From Rachicladosporium sp. CCFEE 5018 (lineage: Eukaryota > Ascomycota > Dothideomycetes > Cladosporiales > Cladosporiaceae), in contig KZ111147.1 in NCBI GenBank assembly GCA_002077045.2, forward strand, positions 106,700 to 170,699: a stretch of 64,000 nucleotides of DNA, given 5' to 3'. Shown here in pieces: positions 53,382-63,820 of the stretch. The position numbers and the translations under genes are program-made. The notes below the pieces were generated by a model, which saw nothing but the letters and a program-made list of their open reading frames with translations, was not told where the DNA came from and did no database searches. Numbering within the stretch: the stretch's first letter is position 1; every line of letters begins with the position of its first letter.

Positions 53382-54491
53382 ATGGCTCTGCAAGAGGTGA
53401 CAGCCTCATTTCTACGCCGTGTCCGAGGGCAAACGGGCCCGCTAGCACGAGCACAGCGCCTACAATGCCAACGCTACGCCTCCACCGAAGCGACATCAGA
53501 CACCCAGGACCTTGAGGAGACGAGCTTCACCCAGGCCCCGCCATCGACTTCCAAGTTCCCGAAATATGATCCTCTCGCTCGGTCACGCAAATACACTGGC
53601 AAGCTCCCCTCGAGCAGATACCAATTCCGATCCCCAAAGTACTACCGCGGTCCTCTGCACCCCCATCAACCACCTCCGCCTTCTGATCCCTCGTCCCGTG
53701 AATTTATCCCTGGGCCATTCTCCCTACCTCGACTGAAGCAGACCTACGACTCAACAACAGCGCCAGATCTCATGACGCTCGCCTATGTGCATCACCCACC
53801 TGGCTATACAGCACCGCAAAAATCCGCTCGACTACGACCATGGCAAGGCGCGTCGCCTTACTTCGCGAATCGCCCACTTCGAGGACCACGAGGTGGCGAT
53901 ACGTTGCGGCTACTGCGAAAAGAGTACGGCTGGCAAGACATCCCTGCCATCGAGCGCGTGACAGTCCATACCTTCGTAAAAGATGCAGCATCCGACTCAG
54001 CGCGTTTGCATGTCGCGGGCATGGTACTGCAGGCCATCACTTCAGTGCGAGCGACGAGTCATGCCGTGAAGAAGAGTTTGGCTGGGTTCAACATCCGCGC
54101 TGGGCAGTATTTGAGTGTGACGAGTGACTTGAAAGGCGAGAGCATGCATCACTTCCTCAGTGAGTGCATTGATGTGGTGATGCCGAAGATTAAGGATTGG
54201 CGGGGAGTGAAAGGAAGCTCGGGTGATGGGTCGGGGAATATCAGCTTTGGGTTTACGGCGGAGGAGGTTGCGCTTTGGCCGGGGGTGGAGGTGAACTACG
54301 ACATGTAAGTTGGCTCTTCGCTGTGACTCAACTTCCTGTGAGGCTTGTTGCTGACGTGAGACTTCAGGTACCCTCCTAAGATGATCCCGGGGATCCACGT
54401 CACGGTTCATACGACTGCGACGACGGATTATGACGCTAGGCTGCTGCTTGGCGCGATTGGGATCCCGTTCTATGGAAAGTTCATCAACTAA
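53382..54491 (+). CDS. MRPL7: Mitochondrial ribosomal protein uL5m (MRPL7-type), copy C
   Basis: Exons 53382-54304 and 54368-54491, intron 63 nt, 348 residues, same L5 signatures as copy B (FNIRAGQ, CIDVVMPKIKDWRGVKG, YPPKMIPGIHVTVHT). The only protein change I noticed is Pro to Ser early in the sequence. Between about 53999 and 54192 the two genes differ at roughly 28 positions, all silent, although both flanks are almost identical. The stop codon is TAA here and TGA in copy B. Confidence 0.9.
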
Positions 54492-54964
54492 GAGAGTGCG
54501 CCATTTCGTACCGTCGATTTGCATAAGGAGAAAGGCGTGGAGAGGCTGAACCTTGCTGTACCGCTGCCAGGAATATATGTGAGAACGTAGCTTACCACTG
54601 TTGCTCAAGCTAGTTGCACTACGTGCCTCCGCCTCGCGCCAGTGGACTGGACAGTATCTCGCAATACGTTGCCCCGTCATATGTCAAGATGCGTTCGCAT
54701 CGTAGATATACAAATAGATGCACTATCCCACAGTAAATTGAGCTGCCATGTCGTGTAAATCGACTTCGTCTGTACGTCTTGGCTGAGCAGTCGCGACCTC
54801 CAGATGTGCCCTCAACTTACCTCCTCCGATATTGTTCTGTCTCGTGCATTGTAATGCATATGAGACATCTACAACACGCTGCTGGACAGCTACCGCGGGG
54901 GGTGATTATGCCCTATGATAATGCCTCAGCCTAATTGCGAGACGGAGCATTCGTACTGCACCCT
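54492..54964. other. Intergenic / CorA promoter, copy C
   Basis: Counterpart of 25136-25605 with a few small indels. No gene seen. Confidence 0.6.
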
Positions 54965-56578
54965 ATGAACCGTCTTGGATCCCATTCAATGGCATCGAAG
55001 CTTCTCTCAATCACCCTGAGACCTACTAAACCTGCATGCTTTGACTCGGCTGCGTTGCGGATCCCGTCCACATCTGTAGCGCCAAACCGCTGGAGTGGTG
55101 TAGCTGGTGGTCGCAATGAGCTGATCACGCGCTGCGACGCGATCACTTGGCCTACCAGTCAACAGTACCAATCACGACGTGTGACAGACTCTTCGCTACC
55201 TTCGAGCGTTCTACGAACTTGGCGCGCTCGTACTGTACGCGACCTATCACGGAGCATTGGTAGAGCTTTTGCAAGTGTGGCCACTGCGACTCACACGCAG
55301 TCGAACACATCGACCATCAATCAACTCGACACAGCGCCTGAAACGCAGCAGAGTTGCACGATCAAGGTCATAGACTACTCGAGCAAACGCATCACTCATC
55401 ACGACGTCGCTGGCACTTCGCTAGACCTGCAGAGTTTCCTCACGAGCACGCCAAAGCCAACATGGGCACCATGCCGCTGGATCTATGTGAACGGACTAGA
55501 CCACGAAGTCATCAAGTCCCTCGGTCAGGCTAGAGACCTGCACCGACTCGCCATAGAAGACGTGCTCGAGCGCAGTGCTCCAAGCAAAGTCGACTGGTAC
55601 AGCAACAATTGCTTCATGGTGCTGGCATGGCAGCGACTGGTGAATAACGCCCATCGTCACAGCCTCACTGAAGTCTTCCAAGATGAAGCGCCAGCTGCCG
55701 AGCAGCAAGACACGCTCTCGCCTATTCAGAGAGGTCTGAGGCAACGAACGAAATGGTGTTCTACCAGTCACCGCGAGTTTGGGCTCAGCAGCGAGCACGT
55801 CTCAGCGTTCATGACGAGCGACAACACGATCATCACGATCTTCGAAGGTGCTGGCGATGAGGTTCTCCATTTGATCCTGCACCAACTTGAGTCCTCACGA
55901 ACGATTCTCCGCTCCAGCAATGACCCGTCAATGCTCATACATGCTGTCATAGACGCTGTGGTTGACCTCGCCGTACCTATCGAGCGCGCTATAGCCGAAG
56001 CCTTCGCGGAGCTCGAGAGCGCTGTGCTTGAGAACCCGGACATCAAGCAGTCGAAGGAGCTTTACCGCCTGCGCTCCGCCCTGACGATCCTAATGGACGA
56101 CATCTCAGCGATAGGCAGCGTTGTCAAATCTCTCTGCGACCACCAGGAAGCTCCCACTCTGTCGCGTCCAGACGACGCAGACCCTACATCCACACCACAA
56201 GAAGTCCTGGTGCCCATTTCACCACTAGCCAAGATCTACCTCCAAGACGTCAACGACCACATCACCATGCTCGCCAACGCCACACTACGAGGCGTGCATT
56301 CAGCCGAGAACTTGACATCACTCATCTTCAACACCATCACAGCGCGACAGAACGGGAGCGTGCAAAGACTGACAATCGTGTCTATCTTCTTCCTGCCATT
56401 GACATTCTTGACCGGGTACTTTGGGATGAACTTCGAAAGTATGCCGAGTGTAAATGAGAACACGGAGAGCTTCTTTTGGGTTATTGCTGGCCCGGTGATG
56501 TTGGGGACTATGATTCTGCTTGCACCCAGTCCGAGATGGCTGAGTTGGTTTAAGCGGAAGGCAGGACGGAGGCGATGA
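54965..56578 (+). CDS. CorA-family magnesium transporter, copy C
   Basis: 537 residues with the same CorA domain, YFGMNF motif and two C-terminal helices as copy B. Differences concentrate in the N-terminal 120 residues and in one loop (copy B HDAPPAAEQHDTL, here QDEAPAAEQQDTL); the channel-forming part is unchanged, as expected for a gene kept under selection in both copies. Confidence 0.9.
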   Translation: MNRLGSHSMASKLLSITLRPTKPACFDSAALRIPSTSVAPNRWSGVAGGRNELITRCDAITWPTSQQYQSRRVTDSSLPSSVLRTWRARTVRDLSRSIGRAFASVATATHTQSNTSTINQLDTAPETQQSCTIKVIDYSSKRITHHDVAGTSLDLQSFLTSTPKPTWAPCRWIYVNGLDHEVIKSLGQARDLHRLAIEDVLERSAPSKVDWYSNNCFMVLAWQRLVNNAHRHSLTEVFQDEAPAAEQQDTLSPIQRGLRQRTKWCSTSHREFGLSSEHVSAFMTSDNTIITIFEGAGDEVLHLILHQLESSRTILRSSNDPSMLIHAVIDAVVDLAVPIERAIAEAFAELESAVLENPDIKQSKELYRLRSALTILMDDISAIGSVVKSLCDHQEAPTLSRPDDADPTSTPQEVLVPISPLAKIYLQDVNDHITMLANATLRGVHSAENLTSLIFNTITARQNGSVQRLTIVSIFFLPLTFLTGYFGMNFESMPSVNENTESFFWVIAGPVMLGTMILLAPSPRWLSWFKRKAGRRR

Positions 56579-57032
56579 TGGGAAAACGTCTTGGGCAGTG
56601 GATTGTAGGATTTGAATACCTGAGGGTGCGGTGTCTGTGCACGACTTTTGACGAACGGAGCACCGATTTCTGTCGCGGAACTCCAGATGACAAGCGACGG
56701 GATAAGATAGAAGATCGCCGTGCATTTAACATGTCAGTGTACACAAGCAGCGCGATGCTTGTTCCCAATCTGCGCGTCTTCCGTTCTGTATCATACTAAT
56801 GCCCTTTGCCTTACGTACTTGGAAGTGATTGCAGAGAGTGCGATAATACTGCCTTTCGCCATCGAAGAAGGTCTCAGCCCGACGTCACCACCGCAGCTTG
56901 CGGGCGCCACCTAGAGATTGGGGAACAGAAGCAGCATTCGTTCTGGTGGAGGAGTGGCACAAAATGTATATACCCAGGAGCATGACGGAGGGTCTCTCCT
57001 CAGCAATCGACCACGCGCTACAAGAAATCAGC
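56579..57032. other. Intergenic between CorA and NIPA, copy C
   Basis: Counterpart of 27220-27673. The frame upstream of the NIPA start is open but its changes alter residues (T/M, T/D, L/I), supporting an untranslated leader. Confidence 0.55.
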
Positions 57033-58598
57033 ATGGCAAGCCCGAGCGGCGGGCTTACGAAAGAATGTCGCTCAAGTCTAATTGGCATAGTCATAGCAAT
57101 GGTGGGCAACGTGCTCATATCCCTGGCCCTGAACACACAGCGATACGCGCACATGCGCCTGAGCAAAGAGCGGGATCAGGCTGAGTCGAAACGGAAATCC
57201 GATGAGGCACCAGAGTCAGGCGAGACAGTGCCTTTACTGGCAAAGCACGATGGAGACGACAAGGAGCAGACGGACGATGCCGATAAGAACAAGTCCTACC
57301 TCCGCTCCCCCATCTGGTGGATTGGCATAACGCTCATGACCATCGGCGAAGCGGGAAACTTCATCGCCTACGGCTTCGCGCCCGCCTCGGTCGTCTCGCC
57401 CCTCGGTGTCGTAGCGCTGGTCTCGAATTGCCTCATTGCTCCTCTTCTGCTTCACGAACGCTTCCGGCTGCGCGACGGCGCGGGCGTACTCATAGCCATA
57501 GGCGGCTGCGTTACGGTAGTGCTGTCGGCCTCGGGCAGTGATCCGCGACTGGATCCCAAGACGCTGTTTGCGCTGATTAGCACCTGGGAGTTCACGGCTT
57601 ATTTGATCACGACGCATGCTATGATCATTGCGTTGAGTATCCTGTCAAATCGATATGGCGATAAGACGATACTGATTGACGTTGGGCTTGTGGCGCTGTT
57701 TGGAGGATACACTGCGCTGGCAACGAAGGGCGTTGCGAGTTTGATCTCGAACATCGGATGGGCGGTTTTCACGACGCCCATCACTTATGTGCTTACTTTT
57801 GCGGTGGTGGCCACGGCGGTGATGCAGATCAAGTATATCAACCGCGCGCTGCAGAGGTTCCCGGCTACGGTTGTGATCCCGACGCAGTTCGTGCTGTTCA
57901 CAATCTCGGTGATTGTTGGAAGCTCGATACTGTATCGCGACTTCGAGCGGAGGAACACGAGCGATGCAGGGAAGTTCATCGGCGGCTGTCTGTTAACGTT
58001 CATCGGAGTCTGGGCCATCACTTCTGGTCGCAGTTCGCCAAACGCCGAGGACGAAGCGCAAGACACGGAGCACGGCTCGCCACCCGAAGTGCGCGAACGG
58101 TCTACAAACCCAGCGCTCCTCATCACGCCCTCCCAACTCGAGTCGCCCATTGCTCCTCACCTAACGCCCGCCACCCTATCAGCCATTCACCCCAGGTCAG
58201 CAACCGATGGCACACCTTCAATGCCGCAACTCCACGCCACGACTTCGGCACCTTCAATCCCGCAGCTTCGCCCTTCAACACCTCACAAGACGTCCTCGCC
58301 TGCAGTGCCACAGACGCCGGAACGCGGTCCGCTGGCACGCAACCGGTCGAGTATAGCTGGTCTCATACCAGAGCTTGGCGCGCTCACTTCGCCTCTCAGT
58401 GGCAGTCTGAGTGCCGTCGTGGCGGATGAGCTAAGGCGAAATGGCAGTATGCGGAGACGGAGCTCGCTACGGCCGAGAAGCGGGCTGATCAGCGGTGATG
58501 TGGAGGAGGCAGAGGAAGGCGAGTCTTTGGGGAGGGAGCGGAGTCTTAGTACTAGTGTTAGAGGGATGCTTCATAGAGGGGAGAGCGGAAGGGGTTGA
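57033..58598 (+). CDS. NIPA-type magnesium transporter, copy C
   Basis: 521 residues with the same nine membrane helices and Ser/Pro tail as copy B. Protein changes lie mainly in the charged loop after helix 1 and in the cytosolic tail. A block from about 57824 to 58044 carries many silent differences, while the following 200 bases are nearly identical to copy B. The gene is again directly downstream of CorA. Confidence 0.9.
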   Translation: MASPSGGLTKECRSSLIGIVIAMVGNVLISLALNTQRYAHMRLSKERDQAESKRKSDEAPESGETVPLLAKHDGDDKEQTDDADKNKSYLRSPIWWIGITLMTIGEAGNFIAYGFAPASVVSPLGVVALVSNCLIAPLLLHERFRLRDGAGVLIAIGGCVTVVLSASGSDPRLDPKTLFALISTWEFTAYLITTHAMIIALSILSNRYGDKTILIDVGLVALFGGYTALATKGVASLISNIGWAVFTTPITYVLTFAVVATAVMQIKYINRALQRFPATVVIPTQFVLFTISVIVGSSILYRDFERRNTSDAGKFIGGCLLTFIGVWAITSGRSSPNAEDEAQDTEHGSPPEVRERSTNPALLITPSQLESPIAPHLTPATLSAIHPRSATDGTPSMPQLHATTSAPSIPQLRPSTPHKTSSPAVPQTPERGPLARNRSSIAGLIPELGALTSPLSGSLSAVVADELRRNGSMRRRSSLRPRSGLISGDVEEAEEGESLGRERSLSTSVRGMLHRGESGRG

Positions 58599-58868
58599 TA
58601 GGAACTGTAAGGAAGGCGTTGAGGGTAGGATGTGCATATAGAGATGTTAATGAGAACGATAGCTTACGAGCGCTGACGCCAGTGAATCCACCACTCCACG
58701 ATTCCGATGTCTACCGTGTACCTTCTCATCAACACGATAGCTGACAGATGAAATTCGCGGTGAATCTGATAGTACCACGAGCACCTTGAGAGATTTGCAA
58801 GAGCCAAGGCAAGCTAAGAAGATTCTTCTCCAGCGTTCTTTCGGACAAGCGATACTATGTAGTGGACT
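58599..58868. other. Intergenic, site of the missing 2.9-kb segment
   Basis: Only 270 bp separate NIPA from the methyltransferase here, against about 3.2 kb in copy B, where a membrane glycoprotein gene intervenes. Sequence after about 58665 does not align to copy B. It is unknown whether this is a deletion here or an insertion there. Confidence 0.7.
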
Positions 58869-59753
58869 TCAGCTCGGCTTACGCCCCTTCCCTACGAAAA
58901 CGCCGTCGACTTCCTCGATCCTGCCATGTCCATCAGCCAGCTTTGCCCACTCTTCCATGAACAGCTCTCTTGCACGGTCCCTCACTCCGTCCGCAGCCAA
59001 TGCCTCGCCATATCTTGACGCGATCAATTTCTCGAATGTCGCCTGCCCGTCTTCAATCGCGAAGACACGATCGATGCGTGGCTGATCCACACCAGACACA
59101 TAAGCATCGATACCCTCGCCGTGACCATTAGCCTGTACTTGCGACAGCAGCTTGATATCTACATTCTGCAAACCCGCCGCGCTTAGCAAGTCCTCGAAAT
59201 GCTGTGGAGTTTCGAAGTTCAGGCGATAACTCGGTACTGGAATTGCGAGACTCTTGCCCACGCGCTCCAGCGTCAAATGCCCAAGCTGACTCCGGATATG
59301 CGTTACATCCATGATCAGCCTACCGCCAGGCTTGAGAAATCTAACCCAGTGCTTGAGCGCCAGCGTCGGGTTCGAGAGTAGCACTAGCGCAGACGCACAC
59401 GTGATGGCGTCGAATTGCTGCCCCTGTACTCCTTTGAGATTGCTCAGACTTGTGATCGAGTGTTGATGAAACGTCACGTTCTCGATATTCGCATTTAGCT
59501 GTTTGAGATGAGCCTGGGCGAGCATGCCACTGCTGATGTCAACGCCTGTTACGCTGCCTGTCGAGCCCACTGCCTGTGCTGCGGCGAAGGTGACTAGACC
59601 AGTGCCGCAGGCTAGGTCTAGGACGTGTTCGCCTGGTTTGAGATCGAGAAGGTCGACGACGTGTCGTGCGAAGCGAGGATGCCAGCTGTCGTCGTACTTG
59701 GTGGCGCGATCATCGTAGAGGTGCTGAGCATCTGCTGCTTGATCGCGAGGCAT
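58869..59753 (-). CDS. Class I SAM-dependent methyltransferase, copy C
   Basis: 294 residues with the same motifs as copy B (VLDLACGTGLVTF, VTGVDISSGML, LKPGGRLIMDVTH). The C-terminus is different and four residues longer (VFVGKGRKPS against VFVGVG), exactly where alignment with copy B stops. Several other changes cluster in the last third, so the two copies may be diverging in substrate-binding parts. Confidence 0.85.
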   Translation of the reverse strand: MPRDQAADAQHLYDDRATKYDDSWHPRFARHVVDLLDLKPGEHVLDLACGTGLVTFAAAQAVGSTGSVTGVDISSGMLAQAHLKQLNANIENVTFHQHSITSLSNLKGVQGQQFDAITCASALVLLSNPTLALKHWVRFLKPGGRLIMDVTHIRSQLGHLTLERVGKSLAIPVPSYRLNFETPQHFEDLLSAAGLQNVDIKLLSQVQANGHGEGIDAYVSGVDQPRIDRVFAIEDGQATFEKLIASRYGEALAADGVRDRARELFMEEWAKLADGHGRIEEVDGVFVGKGRKPS

Positions 59754-60565
59754 GGCGTGCTTTGCTGGCCGAAGAGGCAGCCGTACAAGTCCAAGACGCG
59801 AGTGTTATGCTCCGACACTCAGACACTCGATGACGCCACCGTCGAAGTATTCAGTATGGTGCTCACTTGGTCCTGAGTTTCTGTGTTTGGTTAGGGCAAA
59901 CAGCAGCTCTGGCCGAGCAAAATGGCTGTTGTTCGCTTTGAAAACTTCTCAGTCTAGTGAAGAGGATCGCGTGGCGGACATTAAGGTGACGTCTTCAGAA
60001 TATGTTGAAGGGCAATGTTACGAGACGACAACGAGAAATGTAGCTTCTTATCTCCTTCGACTCACAGATGGCGACATCAGTCAGCCTCGCTGCAGTGCCG
60101 TAATGCCGATCATTCGCGTACGTTCATCACGAATCCTCGGAACTACTGGTAGGGCCACGATGCGTCCTTTGCCAGCGACGATTGTACGATTAGAAGGATC
60201 GCCTTGCAAATGTAGTGTTCTACGATACTTGACTCGGCGCCCAGTATTTGCTTGCCTTTCTGTCGTACAGGATTGTTCGCGCGTCGTCGCCAGCCGCGCG
60301 AAGTTATCATTATCAGTATCGAGTGCAGACACGAGTCCGCTTGCTCGCGAGACTTCCACAATATATTGTACAGTCGAAGAGAATGAAACCTGTCGAAGTT
60401 GACACCCGGACTCTGTTACGCGAGCCTTCAGCCACTGATGACGCAGGCGGGGACCTCACTCTGCCACAAACCCGTTTGATGCACTGCAGCCTATGGTAAA
60501 GTCGAGCAACACATATCTGATCGCCGACCTAAACGCCTTCGGTCGCTTCTAGGAATCTCGCAACG
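59754..60565. promoter_or_regulatory. Divergent intergenic region, methyltransferase and GET4, copy C
   Basis: Counterpart of 33298-34110. A longer plus frame (59752-60402) is open here but interrupted in copy B, so no gene is called. Confidence 0.5.
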
Positions 60566-61681
60566 ATGTCGGCGAAGATCCAAAAAGTTCTCGCACGCCA
60601 GCAAGCCAAGTACGTCGAGCTACAGCAAATGCACATTGAGAGCTGCCTACTAACAGCATCGACAGGATCGAGGAGGGCGATTACTACGAGGCACATCAAC
60701 AACTCCGGACGATAGCAAACCGAAATGTCAAGAGCAAAGACTGGGACTCGGCGGTGGAGCTGCTGGCCTCAGGAGCCAGCATGCTCCTGAAAGCTGGACA
60801 AGGCGGATCAGGCGCAGATCTCTGCGTGTACCTGATAGAAGTGTACAACAAGGCGGAGCTGAAGCCAGACGTCGCGAACAAGGCGAGACTGTTGGGCCTG
60901 CTCAGAGCGTTTCCGCCAAATGAACCGGCGAAAAAGAAGTTCGTGGGAGGTGTCGTGGAGTACGTCGATCCGTTGGATATGAGGCAGTCGGGATGCATGA
61001 CAGCTGACAGGTAACAGGTGGTCAAGTAAATACGGCGAGTTCCCAGCAGGCGATCCCGAGCTCCACCACGTGATAGGTACACTCTTCGCTGAAGAGGGCG
61101 AGGCCTACGACGCAGAACGACACCTTACGCTCGGCACATCAGACTCAGCGCAAGCTTTCGCAAACATGGAGTACGAATGGTACAGCAGCGACGAGCCCTC
61201 CACGGCACCCGCATACGCCGCACGAGCAGTGCTGCCCTACCTTCTCATCGGCAACACAAGAGCAGCGAACAAAGCCCTCCTACTCTTCACTTCCAAACTC
61301 GCGTCCTCGCATCCCGGTCTGGGCGTGCAAAGCATAAGCTCCTCCGCATCAGACATCCGAATTTACCCTTCACTTCCTCTGCTCAACTTCCTCGGCCTCC
61401 TGCTCCTCGCTATCCAACGCGGTGGCGCAGACCTCTTCAAGCAGCCGAAAGTCCACTACGCCTCACATCTCAAGGAGGCAGCTTGGGACGAGGCACTGGC
61501 GCAGATAGGCGAGATGTACTTTGGGATCAAGATTCCCTCGCAAAGCAATCCGATGCTTGACATGATGAGCAATATGCTCATGGGTGGTAATAACCCCTTT
61601 GCGGCAAAGAAGAAGGAGTCGCGGAGTGTGGGAGCTGCGTCGCCTGCGCCTAGTACACCGTCGGCGCCTGCATTGGATTGA
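60566..61681 (+). CDS. GET4: Golgi-to-ER traffic protein 4 (GET4/TRC35), copy C
   Basis: Exons 60566-60609, 60666-60959 and 61018-61681 with the same introns as copy B; 333 residues. The protein is nearly identical except for a short stretch around 61440-61565 (for example LFKQPKVHYASHLKEAAWDE) where silent and replacement changes cluster. Role as for copy B. Confidence 0.93.
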
Positions 61682-62340
61682 TGGAGAGGGGTTGTATAGC
61701 ATAGCGTGGAAGGTATACTTTTTGACAGGAGTTTGACGATCCAAACCGACCCAAAGTCACACTCGGTCTGTGGATCATTGACCGATCACTTATGAAGATT
61801 ATGCACAAGCTCGCCTCCGCGGGAAACTGAACGGTCGGTCATTATTGGACAGGACTCGTGACTTCACGGCTCTCCATGTTGATGATGGCCACGCGATCAC
61901 TTCTCCGGCTGCGTCAATGATATCGGGAGCAAGTCCACCACACCGGAGGGGAGGAACCACAGTTGTCTACTTCACACTGATGATGTTCACAAATGGCTTC
62001 ACTTGCCTCTTGTCGTTTGTCGAACAGCCTCGTAGCATGTGCAGACACAGGTGCAGGTCCAGGTGCAGGTGGTTATGCATGTGAACGCTGGAATGCGGTT
62101 GTCGCTGTTTGCTTTGATCGTACTTGCCTCGACCTCATCTTGCCAACGTCAGACCTCACGTGCTGAAGTGAACGCATGATTTGGTCTTCTATTAACACAC
62201 ATTATCAGGTTGACCGTTCACATGCTCCAATTCACATTGCTTGATAGCACTACAAAGTGTAGCATGCAAATTGGTTCCGCAATGTCCTGAATGAAGCGCA
62301 TCCATCCGTACTCAAGCAATTCGCGGACCAACTTTCAACC
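61682..62340. other. Intergenic / JmjC promoter, copy C
   Basis: Counterpart of 35227-35868, with an insertion of about 20 bases near 61895 and a variant minisatellite. No gene seen. Confidence 0.6.
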
Positions 62341-63820
62341 ATGGACTCGTCTGGCTTCGATCCAAACTTGGCAGATCGTGTTAAGGCACGACAGCGCAAC
62401 AAGTCGACGACAGCGAGCACTGCAGCACAGACACCAGACCTTACCTCACCGTCCAAGACGCAATTGAGAATCAGGAAGTCCGCCGCTGGCGCGAAGGCGA
62501 AGGCATCGAAGAAGCAATCTCCTGCGAAGCAAGTCTCAGCCATCAAGCCTGTCACACCCACGCTTCCTGCTTCCAAGTCGTCAACAGCTAAAACCCCAGC
62601 ACTTAAAGCTACAACGAACAAAAGGAAAGCTTTGGTTGCGATCGACGACTACACGAGCAAACGCGCGAAGTCGATCAGCGAAGAAAGCCCACTCACCGCT
62701 CGCGATGTCGATGCGCCACCACCTCGTCTACAGCAGCCAACGCCAGAAGCCACGCCAGGGTATGCTTCAGATCAGGACAATATCTTGCCTGCCACCGACA
62801 CAGATCAGATCTACGTAACGGAAGTGCTCAAGGTCATTGAGAAGAGGCTGGAGGCGAAGACCAACGACATCGGCCGACGTCAAGCGCAGCGTGTAGGCGA
62901 TCTGCTTCGCCGCGCGGGGCCTGCAGCTACCACCGACGTCCTGCGCCTGACTTCTGCTGAAGCCGGGGCATTGCTATCGGCTCGCCAGCCTCATGATCGA
63001 CCGATACTTGTCGAAGGCGGGCAGCCACTTCCGCTCCAGACGCTCGACCAGTTCCTAGACGAGTGTTACGATAACACCGCAGCAGTGTCTGTCCAGGATC
63101 CGAGCGCGAAGCTGCGTCGGGGCGCGCAGGCAGTCAAGGAAGTCAGCGTCGCCACGCTCAAAGCCCGTTTCGGCGCGCCAAACGACGACTATCCCTGGAA
63201 TTGTCTGGAGCTTGCATGTCCATTCGAAGACGGTCTTCGGCCAAGCTTCCTGAACAACGAAGACTGCCGCCTACTCACCAAGCTCAAGTTCCCGCTATCG
63301 AATAACGCTCTAAGTCGGCACAGCTACCCGGACGGCTACAAGGAAGTCGAGAAGTGGTCTCTTCTCGCTCAAGCTGGCGCCCTGACTGAGGCCCATCAGG
63401 ATAGTCATTGCATGGATCTCACTGCCAGATGTAGAAGAGCGGAAAGCCTGGGTCCGCAATCCGCAATCGCATACTAGCGATCGTTGGCGCTATGTTGTCC
63501 TGCGCCCTGGTGACACCGTCGCATTTCCATGCGGTACTGTGCACTCGGTTTTCCGCCTGCCTTCCGCAGGACCCAGTCTGTGTTTCGGCGGCCATTTCCT
63601 GAGATGTTCTGGACTCGTGCCGTGGGTCAAGACTCTGCTTGAGGAGCAAGCGAATACCTGCATCACGAATGAAGACATCACCGCCAGTGCTCCCGGCTAT
63701 CTCGATAGGGTTGAGAAGTTCGTGAGGCAGGCGCTGAAGCAAGGGACGAAGGTGGAGCGCTGGGGCGGGAAGGAGGACATTGATGAATTCCTGAGGCTGA
63801 AGAAGGCGTTCATGAAGTAG
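62341..63820 (+). pseudogene. JmjC-like dioxygenase, copy C, disrupted at the catalytic strand
   Basis: Matches copy B through EAHQDSH (iron ligands HxD kept). After that, 48 bases present in copy B are replaced by 4 at about 63408-63411, a net loss of 44 bases. This removes the strand after HxD and shifts the frame, giving a stop at 63475-63477 after 378 residues. The original frame with GTVHSVF and the C-terminus continues intact to 63820. The distal His is not translated, so activity is not expected. No splice signals flank the loss. Confidence 0.85.

Noticed and set aside
59752..60402. 216-codon frame between methyltransferase and GET4
   Set aside because: Interrupted in the other copy (33298-34110), and the sequence lies in the divergent promoter region.
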